Of a stretch of DNA of 63,888 nt, positions 53,750 to 62,614 are shown piece after piece. Below the pieces are notes generated by a model, which saw only the letters and a program-made list of their open reading frames with translations, was not told where the DNA came from and did not search any database. The number at the start of each line of letters is the position of its first letter. Within the stretch, counting starts at the first letter, position 1. The stretch comes from Hydnum rufescens UP504 (taxonomy: Eukaryota; Basidiomycota; Agaricomycetes; Cantharellales; Hydnaceae), in the NCBI GenBank assembly GCA_014904985.1, contig MU129026.1, positions 69,141 to 133,028 on the forward strand, written 5' to 3'. The position numbers were made by a program, and so were the translations under genes.

Positions 53750-54800
53750 AATGATGATGAATATCTCGATATTTAGCCTGCAACGATCGGCTGCACCTGA
53801 GGGGCGCTTATGTACTGAAGAGAAAATGAAAATAGAGAAGACGTCCATGACCGCAGGCCTCCAGACCCTTCTGACCTGAGATACCGCACCCAATACCAAA
53901 CGGGAGGCCTCATTTACATGGTGTCCGCTTCACACTTTTCGTCGATGGGACCGTAACCGAGATTGGAAGCAGCCTTCGTCGGCGGATAGTCTTGCGTCTC
54001 AGGAGAATCGTTATTCGGTCAACTTTTTCTCGTACGCTCCACTGAGGTCAATGAACTTTGAAGTGCGTTCAGATCCCGCGTCGGTTCCGAAGGGGTCAGA
54101 TTACGCCTCCGGAGTCCAGGAGTAGGGGTCTCCAGTCGTCGTACAGGGGACAGTCTTGGAGGATGTGGGTTCGTGTTTCGAGGCGTTCCCCGCAGCAGCA
54201 CGTTGCGCTTTCGTCTGGTACGAATCGTTCATAGTATTGGCCTATGAAGGCGTGTCCCGTACGGCATTGGACTAGTCGACTGAACGATTTTCGTGAGAGT
54301 GATTAGAATAGTTTGCTAAGACGCAGAAGCGGGGGGTTGACGTTGCAAATAGAGTACTCTATGGGGGGGGTTTTGCGGGGGATCGTTCGCCCATCGTAGT
54401 TGCCAGTCTTTGAGCAGGCGTTGGTTGTTCAAGTTGCTGACATAAGTGTTAGATGTTGAGAATGAGTATACGGAAGGGAGGTGTGAGAGGGAGTTGAGTC
54501 TTTGATGCCCTCACGACCACGTGAAGGGACCTAATTTTCGCACTGCCACATATTGGTTCAGCTCCCTCGGTGACCAGGAAGGACAGAGTTCCCAAGAACT
54601 CAGCTGGAGCGGTGCCTCCTACCAGTAGTGGCCCTATTTCCTATTGTACAGTGCGTGTTCTGCGGCAGGCATCTGCCATTCCAGTACGTGCACGTGCTCA
54701 ACACCATATGCTTTTCTGTCCTAGGCGCTCTGGAGTCTTTGACTGGAACATTATCGCTCGCACCCACCCTTCCTCATGAGTCTCGAGCGTCTCATTAATT
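53750..54800 (-). pseudogene. LINE RNase H tail fragment, C2 copy
   Basis: The same fragment as in C1 (VQCRTGHAFIGQYYERFVPD region at about 54260-54200, then LRRRNLTPSEPTRD). It carries extra indels, for example a G run at 54364-54371 and GAGGCGTTCCCCGC. It was present before C1 and C2 separated, since both have identical borders. Confidence 0.75.
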
Positions 54801-55312
54801 TCTGCGGTCCCCTTTCTCTCGCCGATTTAGCACTATTACTGCGTCCGTCAATGAAAAGGAGTCTCCCTCAACATCAACATTCACCACTCCTGATAGAGTC
54901 GCGCTGTCGTGTACTGTATCTGTCCCGCAATCAGTCCATGGTGACGCCCACCCCCACTTTGAATACAGGACATTGTCTATGACAAAATAATCCGTTAATC
55001 TCTAGAAAGGAAATAATCTATTCGCGAGAGCATCAAGCGATTCGCAATGTTCTAATCAAGCCTCGGGATCACCATTCACACATGTTCATAATTATAAAGA
55101 GCGTTCTCTCCCGCTCTTAATGGCCTCCTAAGGACAGCAATAGAGGTTAAAGCAGACAAAACATGCTTCCGTCAACTGTGAACTATGCGAGAAGGAAACG
55201 TACTGTCATTCATGTAGTAATTCATACTTTGCATTTCAAGCAATGGCAGCGACAAGGCCGGCTTGAACGTTTCCTCCGCTACAACATTCGCTAGCCTTCA
55301 CCCGCCGCAATA

Positions 55313-55633
55313 TTGAGCAGTTCCGTACCATACCGCACGTTAGTAGACGATGCGAAGGACTTCCATAAGGTATGTTCTGCCAGCCAAGCAGGTATATGGG
55401 GACCATGCGGCCCTGTCACCCGAGATCCTGCGGGCCGGATATCGTCACGATATTCCATGGCCGAATGGCGATGCCGGAGCTCGAAGAGGAATGATGCCAG
55501 TGTTCCAGAAAAGGGGGCTAAATACTCTACTCTGACCAAGTCACTACCTGTCGAATCGCCAGACGCCCTCAGGGATAGGAACAAGAACCAAAAAAACCTC
55601 GAAGACGCAGTTGAGCGGGGGAAAAAGACCTGA
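55313..55633 (+). pseudogene. Hypothetical protein, broken C2 copy
   Basis: Begins SSSVPYRTLVDDAKDFHKV like the C1 ORF, but a two-base shift after ...GPVTRDPAG throws it out of frame. The conserved YRHDIPWPNG block is then in another frame (55350-55535), and the sequence runs into a Lys/Asn-rich tail. Not expected to give the C1/C3 protein. Confidence 0.4.
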
Positions 55634-55789
55634 GCAGAGATCGGGCGATCATTCGGGTGCCAACAACCAAGTCCGGCAGAACGAAATGCATCGGGTCGTT
55701 CCGCCGTGAGCACGTGGCAGCCCACTTTTCCATGTCCTACAACGCAAGCGACACTTGCGGCAGCCATCGCCTCCTCGTCATTCGCTGTA

Positions 55790-56723
55790 TGGGCCGTGCA
55801 TTCCAACCAATCTGCAGGGGATGTGAGGCTCCTCCGACTTCCCGATTTCCATGCCGCAAGTTCACTGAACATGTATAAGACAATGTACAAGGGCGTTATT
55901 CGAGATGAGGCTAGGCAGGCTGCGAAGAGGTGTCAGTGCATGAGGAAGACTCGACATCTCTGTTGAAACGGGAGCGATACGAAGCGGTGCAAAGGGTTGG
56001 GCCAGCTGTGACATGTAATGATGGAACTTGGCCTGAATCTCCAGCAGCATAATCAATGCATTGAAATTGTCGCTCTCCTCTGTATTCCCGAGTCCATTTT
56101 ACTACTATTTCCTGACATGTACAACAGGCGCCTGGATTGGCGATTTTCGTTTTTCGCAAACTCTGAGGGCACACTCCGATCCTTCGAATCCATTCGCGTC
56201 CCCTCGTCGACCGAAGGGCTTAATTCTACATCTACTCGTTTTCTGACCCCTGGGTACCGCGTCCATTTCCCAAGCCCATCGATTATTCCCCCTATTACCT
56301 CCACTCTTCGAGCGTCGAATACTGTACTCGCCGATGCCCCTCTGAATCCATCTGGTCGAACCATATAGTCAATATCGGTCTCTTCGTTAGCTTCGGACCC
56401 ATCCGATCTGGAATGCGACGAGGTTCCTGGTTCCCCCCATTGGCCAGTGCCCCTGATCTGTGAGACGATATAGCTTGATTACATAATGTACATACTCATG
56501 TTCTTCTACATGTGCGTTACGCTTCGCGAGCACGTCGCTCATATGATCCACCAAGCTGAGAGACCAGCGTGTCTTCAATACCATAGCGACAGTACCGGCC
56601 GTCTTGGTGTGACTCGATGCGTATGCGAGCGTATCCTGTCGGCCTCAACCCATTGCTGAACGGCTTCGTACCGCACGCGATCCATACCAACGCTTGCAAG
56701 GCATACAATCCCGAGGCTGTCAC
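55790..56723 (-). pseudogene. Hypothetical multi-exon gene, block C2 copy
   Basis: The same blocks as in C1 (NGLRPTGYARIRIESHQDGR, then VELSPSVDEGTRMDSKDRS, then MLLEIQAKFHHYMSQLAQPF). Between the first and second block C2 has about 85 bp not found in C1, opening with GTGGATCATATGAG and closing CTCACAG, so it could be an intron retained here and lost in C1, or an insertion between short GGATCA/AGATCA repeats. Confidence 0.4.
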
Positions 56724-57514
56724 GAAGGATTACACGTTCTCTGTTGTGAGTCTGACCATTACGGGGGTTACTTGGCCTGCCAATTGATATTTCTCCTACA
56801 AGAACCTAATCCTAATCGCGACCCCTCCCAGGATATGCCTTGCGGAAATACTGAGGCTAATGTAGACGTTCAATCGGGTGGGCGTTCTATGATTTCGTTT
56901 TCATTATGTCCGGCGGAGATGGGCTCAGGCCTTTGATATTCCCCAGTCACTGCGCCAATTCCTAGTACTTTCTACTCGATTGCTCCTTGGTTTTATTTGT
57001 GACCTTCAGAATAATTTTGAGTGCTCGTGTTGAAACTGCCCTTGGCCCCCTTCCTATGGGTGTCTATGCGGTATATGAATGGGAATTCCAACCAACTTTG
57101 GCGCCCTCTGAGTGCAGCCGATGTATACTTGAACTCAGCGTTGCGTAGGGGGACCGATGTATTACGATAGAGATTGAATGAACCCAAAAACAGAGTTACC
57201 TCAGGCGCGCACATATGCAGATAGAGGAAAAATGAGCAGGAGGTGAATCCGTCTCCGCCTCGTCCAGGTTCGATCGCGCGGACGCTCCACCAACAGAGGT
57301 CTCATCATCATCATGCCCGCTCAGCGAGCGAATAGACCTCGTGGCCGTAGCATCATTGTTCCTCGCGCCCCACGGGACCCAGCACCCGTCCGAGTGCAAC
57401 TGAATAGCATAAAACAACGCTTGGCCGCATGATCCCCTCCCTCATCTACACTCCGCCAGTGACCGCCTAATCCCCGAAGAGATTGAGCGTCGCGCGATCT
57501 CCAAATACCGTGCC

Positions 57515-57796
57515 TTGGAGCGTAGGATATTGGGAGGCGACAGCACGACGCTTTCTGGTCGATCACCCCAGGACGCTCGACACCGCGCCCCACGATCCGA
57601 AAATCGGAAACCTGCTCAGACATCGGCCATGACGGCCGTGATGATTCCAAGTTTCTTTTTGATGCATGCTACTATGCTGCATGGCTGTATGTCACGAATC
57701 GTTGCTTTGTTTTGCTTGGGCTCGAGAAACTCATCGAAATGTATGTGCCCCGTCACAATATCTATCGGAGGTTCTCGTTCTTATGCCAAAGATTGA
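57515..57796 (+). CDS. Hypothetical protein, intact D2 copy
   Basis: A 93-codon frame from within the ALERRILGGDSTTLSGRSPQ region through APRSENRKPAQT to a hydrophobic MIPSFFLMHATMLHGCM stretch and a stop at 57796. Upstream codons (EEIERRAISKYRALERR) are in the same frame to about 57470. D1 is cut short by a TGA. A separate 100-codon frame (57666-57968; D1 43159-43461) is also open in both copies, with a hydrophobic PKIDWLITL segment. Which of the two is coding is undecided. Confidence 0.35.
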   Translation: MERRILGGDSTTLSGRSPQDARHRAPRSENRKPAQTSAMTAVMIPSFFLMHATMLHGCMSRIVALFCLGSRNSSKCMCPVTISIGGSRSYAKD

Positions 57797-58160
57797 TTGG
57801 CTGATTACTTTATTCCCAGTTACTATGTTAACATTCGTCTTTTCTCTTGGTGACAACCCTTCCCCGGCCCTTTCGCCTCGAAAGTCCATAGCGAGAAATT
57901 TAATGGTTCGTTATCGTCTTCGTCGTGACCGCAAAACAGAAAATCGGCATCTCAAGACGGTTTTTTAGGCCAAGTGGATTATAGCAAATTATGGTGCGAT
58001 ATGAGGGAAATATCTCTCGCGAAGACAGGCGACAAGGTCAACCCCTGGGCCAGGCTGTTTTGGCCGTATCGTGGGAGGGCTGTGGTTTGAAATCGTCATT
58101 CCTCCATTACAAGTCACCTTCCGTTTCTGAGGAATCGTGCTTCTGCGGCCCTGGTATACC

Positions 58161-58445
58161 CTAGGGTACGATGCTGGATATTATGGGTGTCTTGACTCCA
58201 AGGTTTGTTGCGTCGTCTTTGTTCTGAAGTGCTGTCACCAAAATATCAGTCTTCCATCTTAAGTCTTCTCCGCCGGCATATACGTAAACCATGTGGTGTT
58301 CTCCAACGATCCAATGAGCGTTCCACCAGGTGAAAGGATCTAGACTTTGTGGGGTACTCGGGTCTCTCTTATTGTCGTTATTTTGGGCCAGTGCTATGCG
58401 ACGGAGAACTGCCTCCAGGGGATACTGCGACGAGATGGAGTCCAT
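58161..58445 (-). CDS. Hypothetical protein 3' exon (D2 copy)
   Basis: 94 codons from MDSISSQYPLEAVLRRIALA through SLDPFTWWNAHWIVGEHHMV and GGEDLRWKTDILVTAL to the stop. The ordinary globular composition and truncation of the D1 copy by a single-base loss suggest a genuine exon. Upstream exons were not identified. Family unknown. Confidence 0.45.
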   Translation of the reverse strand: MDSISSQYPLEAVLRRIALAQNNDNKRDPSTPQSLDPFTWWNAHWIVGEHHMVYVYAGGEDLRWKTDILVTALQNKDDATNLGVKTPIISSIVP

Positions 58446-58569
58446 AAGGTGATGATCTCCTACAATCCACAGTCAGGTGTTCACTGCAGCTCATGTGACC
58501 GTGTAGTCATTCCTTGGAAGGGCGCGTAGTTAAGACACCGGCCACCCACCTAGTCCACCGCCACCGCCA

Positions 58570-58830
58570 CTATCTACCTTTACATACATCACATTAATTG
58601 GTCATGCCAATGCCTCTCTCGACGTTGCACGACTCTTACTATCCAACGCTGACAAGCTATCGCCTCTTGATATACCTGTGGAAGTTATAGACCGGATCAA
58701 GTCTTCGTCTATTCGGCATATTGATATCGTCTCTGACGACGTGGGACGTCCCAAGTTTCCTTTAAATCAAAGGGGCTTTGGGAACTGCTTAATTTACCTG
58801 CGGCCTCGATCGACCCCATCTCTTCCTAAA
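58570..58830 (+). pseudogene. Unknown family related to block A, D2 copy
   Basis: Reads HITLIGHANASLDVARLLLS, PLDIPVEVIDRIKSS, RHIDIVSDDVGRPKF and then stops in the same place as D1. Shared fragment boundaries with D1 show that the loss of the downstream part predates the D duplication. Confidence 0.45.
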
Positions 58831-59108
58831 TCTCTCCTTGCCAGGACTATCATGCCAAGAATCCTGAATTCTCGCCCCTCTTTCCGAAGGTCCTGAAGAT
58901 TCACCCCGAAGTACACCGAAGACGTTTCCTATTTGATTTCTCTGATCACCACAATCTTCCTTGTCTTCCTGTTGTACCATTATGTATGATCTCAATACGG
59001 CAGACAACATGTATAGGGAACCATTACAAGTGTAATTTGGATTGGAGAAATAACAAGAAATAACAAGAAAATAGCAATAAGTCACAAAAACATCTATTAG
59101 GTACTTCT

Positions 59109-59974
59109 TCACGGCTTCACTTTCCGTGGCCGCCCCCGTTTCTTGCCCTCCACCATGACTTGCTTGCCGTTATTCTGCCTAACTTGACGCCCCCCAACTG
59201 GATCTTCGACCTCGAGGTCAGTCCCGTTTTCCTCCACAATTCCAAAGCCCAGTTTTCGCGCATGATCAACAGCGCCCGACTCTGTCGACCAATACTTCCC
59301 GGCAACGTAGGTGGTTGCCATCTGAGTGCTCTTCCCGAGAAACTTGAGGCTCTTCTCAAGCTTCTGATCAACTTGAACAATTTTGTTCTATATATATTTA
59401 TATCTGTATGAGTCCAAACCATGCATGGAAGAGATATTGAGGACTCACACCATCAACAAAATGCTTCGTCTCTAGGAAATAAATGTGCTCATCAGGTCCT
59501 TCCCAGATGCCATCCCATTCTGAAATATTGGTTTCTCCAGTGAGGTATCACCAGTCGTCTTGTCTAGTGGGATCTTTTGCCACAAATCGCCGAATATTGC
59601 CATGAAGACTGAGGTGACGTTCAATAGCTTTGATTGCTTCTCCTCAAAGACTTTATCAGAAATTTGGGGATGGAAGACTCCGAGTTGTTCGGCCATGCCT
59701 ATATATCATGAGTGCTCTGCCAAGTATGTGAATAGTTCATGCATGCAGGGAGGGTCGCGAGATTGGTAACAGGGTTTTTAAAGAGCCACCCACGGAAGTA
59801 GGACTGAAATGTTTGTAGAGTGTGGAATGTGGTCGTTACAGGGACTGCATCCACTGGAGTCTTGTAAGTGATAGTGAAGAGTAGTTTATGCGGAATGGAG
59901 TTCGCCTGTCGAAACTGAGCAAGCCTCGAATGAGATTCAAAGCAGTACCAAGGGACTTTGTACATGGAAAACAT
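59109..59974 (-). pseudogene. AT-hook protein, decayed D2 copy
   Basis: Exon 2 is intact (TYVAGKYWSTESGAVDHARK ... KKRGRPRKVKP, stop at 59109), preceded by the ATATATAG acceptor. Exon 1 is broken: a first part (59974-59699) and a second part (about 59696-59470) are in different frames, with small deletions near 59700-59760. Compared with D1 at 45123-45984, about 30 bp around the KYPLYSA region are missing. Confidence 0.7.
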
Positions 59975-60191
59975 AGGATGATAGATTTCTGGTGCAGCGA
60001 ACCGGAATTACATTGGTGTACAGTATGTGTAGTCTCCCTAGGCAGACGTCATGCTCCGCGTGACGTCTGCTTCCAGATCAAAAAGCTTACTGTTAGGTCC
60101 CAATTTCGGAGTTATCCGGCTTGCTGCGCGGTCAAGTGACTTTATTTACTTGATCAAAATTTACATGTAAATCACTGTAAACAACCCCAAT

Positions 60192-60766
60192 ATGAGCCAG
60201 ACGCTCCCTTTTGACTGGTCTAGAAGAACTAGAGTTGACTGGACAAGATCTGAAAGTCTGTCCGACATCCAAGATAATCTTCGAGACCCTCTGGGATATA
60301 ATCTGGACGACGGGCCGCTACGAGGCATCAGTACCATTCTAAATGGGACAGGCCTGCTCTTTCTCAGAGCTACAGGGGACGGAGAATCCGCCCTAATATA
60401 CGGCCCACTCATGATGGAACCGGGTATAGTGGCCATCATAGCCTCGCCAATAGATCTCTTGGAGAGTGGCCAAGTTAGTCCGGATCCTATATACAAGCTT
60501 GTATCCTACCTTATTCTAATGCTAGGTCCGGAACATGGAGGGGAAGGGTGTGACCGCTGTGGAAATTAACCAGAGTATGCTGCGTGCGGCGGCTCCGGCT
60601 GCCCCATCTTGACCTCTGGGATGCAGCGCCGGAAAGGAAAATATCAAGCCATTTTCTGGAACTCCTCATCTCACCCACCTTTGATAAGCCGTTGAAGAAT
60701 GAGGGCTTCTCCAATCGTCTAGCCATATGCCTAGTGGATGAATGCCAAGGCTTTATCAAGAAATAG
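60192..60766 (+). pseudogene. RecQ-like DEAD/DEAH helicase fragment, decayed
   Basis: The frame from 60192 reads ...ILNGTGLLFLRATGDGESAL (motif I, Walker A with Lys replaced by Glu), then GIVAIIASPIDLLESGQV (motif Ia). A stop at 60569 and a frame change follow. From 60584: FLELLISPTFDKPL and LAICLVDECQGFIKK, where VDECQ sits at motif II (DEAH/DEAQ). The order and spacing match RecQ-like helicases that are multicopy in mushrooms. The ATP-binding Lys is lost and the C-terminal half is missing, so it is inactive. It may be captured cargo. Confidence 0.65.
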
Positions 60767-60910
60767 GGGAAATGTTGACTTGTTGGCCTTGATTGCATCA
60801 AATATGGCATCAATTTTCTCGGAATCAGTCTTCCTTGGAGTGTAATTTTGAGGCGTAGAGACCAACTCCTGATCTCGCTGAATGATAGGCGTCTTAGGCA
60901 ATTGAGACAT
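60731..60910 (-). CDS. Small ORF, 59 residues, inside the RecQ TIR element
   Basis: ATG at 60910 (MSQLPKTPIIQRDQELVSTP), then a Lys/Asp-rich helical part and a stop at 60731. It overlaps the end of the helicase fragment on the other strand. It has ordinary amino-acid composition and a normal start, but no family or neighbour to support it. Confidence 0.3.
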   Translation of the reverse strand: MSQLPKTPIIQRDQELVSTPQNYTPRKTDSEKIDAIFDAIKANKSTFPLFLDKALAFIH

Positions 60911-61037
60911 GAGGGAGTTTGTCCTGAGCTAGTTAGAAGGCTGAGTCACATGAATTCAGATATACAATATAACTCCAGCGGAGGCCTTTAACGCCGAATT
61001 GGGGACCTAACAGTAAGACCCCCACGTCTGGAAGCAG

Positions 61038-62398
61038 TAGTGTTGCCACGACTTGCAAATTAAGTCGACTCAAGTCGCAAGTCGAGTCGCTCGGAGTCAC
61101 ACTGAGTCGCTTCCAAGTCGAGTCACTTCCACGACTTGGAAGTCACAAGTTGAGTCACACAAGTCGGTCAAACCGACTCCAAGTCACTAGATATTCAGCA
61201 TACTGTTACATACATACCTAAAGTAGTATGTTGTACTCTACTGGTATGCTGTGGTAAAAATGGACCTTGAGTGGTGTAGAACTGATTTACCAAGTACTGA
61301 TGGTACCTGTTTTATGGTACCCATTTTCTGGTACCTGTTTTCTCATAACAAAAATTTTTCTGAAAATCCTGTTGCGCTCCCTCTCTACTCTCATCTGGGT
61401 CTACTTGCATGGTTACACGGCAGAATATGGCAAAGCGCCCTAATAGCAAGATGCCACATGCTTCAAAATGGACAAGACCGATTATGATTGACCCTGCTTT
61501 AGCAGAAGACCAGGAGACTTCTGGAACACAAGCACCAATGGCCACACCCCTCCGTCCTCATGGCACTCAAGTAGCCAGTCAAAGAACCCCTTTGGCTTAT
61601 GTCCAAAAAGAGAAAAGAGTTCGCTTGGCTCATGACTTGAAAATTTTTTTCAAGGCATACCTTCTCAAGGACAGATGAGAGGGGATTGAGTGCCAGCTAT
61701 GCAGGTATGTGTGAAAGTGTGTATGTCACTTAGAAACTAAGGGTGCACCATTCCCAGAGCAATTCACAGCCGAGAGTCTCAGCATGACTCCCTCCAGAAT
61801 CGGATGTGGAGGTATGCCGGAAAATCCAGTAATACCACACTCCATGGACACTTGGAGCGATATCATGTGGACGAATATGTTAATGTATGCAAGGAAAAGA
61901 AGTGGACCATTGGTATTGCATCTCTCCATGAAAAATATAATGAGCCAGGGGCTGTGACTTTGCCTCATTGGACGGCATTCAGCATTGATGGCCTGGTTAG
62001 TCATCTCACTCAGTGGATCGTGGCTGATGATCAGGTATGAGGCCATGTTCTCTCTTCTGCACTATCAGTTAGTATGTGCTAATGTGGGGTTCCCACGGTT
62101 TTTATAAGGCCATGAATGTTATTGAATGTCCCGAGTTCCGAGCCCTTCTTCTGTACTTGCAAGAAAACCTAACCGACGATGATATTCCCAGGCGCACAAA
62201 GATTAGGTCATCTATTCTTAAAATGTGGCAAACAGAATTCCTGAAGCTTAAATTGGAGTTAGAAGTAAGAATTCATGGATTGGATGAAACCAGGGCCTTT
62301 GACTAATCATCTCTGCCCAAGGGATCCTTGGGGAAAGTGTCATTTACTGCTGACATATGGTCCGATAGTTGCCTCCAACCATTCCTTGCTATCAAGAG
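61038..62398 (+). pseudogene. hAT transposon copy 2, truncated and CpG-mutated
   Basis: Starts TAGTGTTGCCACGACT, with 8-bp left flank GGAAGCAG (61030-61037), and follows copy 1 base for base to about 62398 in the exon carrying FTADIWSDS. Differences from copy 1 are mostly C to T or G to A at CpG sites. One turns a CGA codon of the first exon into TGA (about 61676), others remove Arg codons. The right 2 kb and the right TIR are absent, cut off by the Copia LTR. Confidence 0.88.
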
Positions 62399-62600
62399 AC
62401 TAGATAATAGACTGGGAGAAAGGAATGTAATGAATGAGTGGGGAAAGGTTGTGTAGACTAAACTAGTCTTGGCTCACCTCAGTCTCGTTATAGAGGACTG
62501 AGGAGAGCCGGCTCTATCCGGAGAACTGTATAATGGGCGAGTGGGATAAAAAAGGAAATGTTTACATAATAGATATTGTCCGTATGTCTTGATTACTGAC
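62395..62600 (-). mobile_element. 3' LTR of a Copia element (approximate limits)
   Basis: Lies directly after the Copia pol stop. The minus strand reads TTGAGTGGGCG (purine-rich) then TGTCAGTAATCAAGAC, and the region ends ...TCTAGTCTCTTGATA at the border with hAT copy 2. That gives a short LTR of about 200 bp, usual for Copia. The exact outer boundary is uncertain because a few bases match both elements. Confidence 0.55.
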
Positions 62601-62614
62601 ACGCCCACTCAAGA

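Larger units (their letters stand above)
57430..60029. repeat. Segmental duplication block D2 (partner D1 42940-46040)
   Basis: High similarity to D1 along its length, with a single copy of the part that is tandemly repeated in D1. It contains the AT-hook gene remnant, the MDSISS gene and the A-family fragment. It ends at the AGTATGTG octamer (60022-60029) where the TIR element starts, the same octamer that opens block A1 at 27667. Confidence 0.85.
60030..61037. mobile_element. Left part of a TIR element carrying a RecQ-like helicase fragment
   Basis: Begins TAGTCTCCCTAGGCAGACGT at 60030 after the octamer AGTATGTG. Its right end, separated by the hAT insertion, is at 27622-27666. The inverted repeat is long: after the hairpin, CTGCTTCCAGA and then CTTACTGTTAGGTCCC (60086-60101) reappear inverted as GGGACCTAACAGTAAG (61002-61017) and TCTGGAAGCAG (61027-61037), interrupted by about 10 variable bases. 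The joined element would be about 1.04 kb with an 8-bp target duplication, hAT-like in that respect. I found no transposase in it. Confidence 0.75.

Noticed and set aside
55291..55890. 199-codon minus-strand ORF in block C2
   Set aside because: The C1 and C3 counterparts are broken in this frame while the plus-strand ORF ending TLLGE is kept in two copies, so coding on minus is doubtful.
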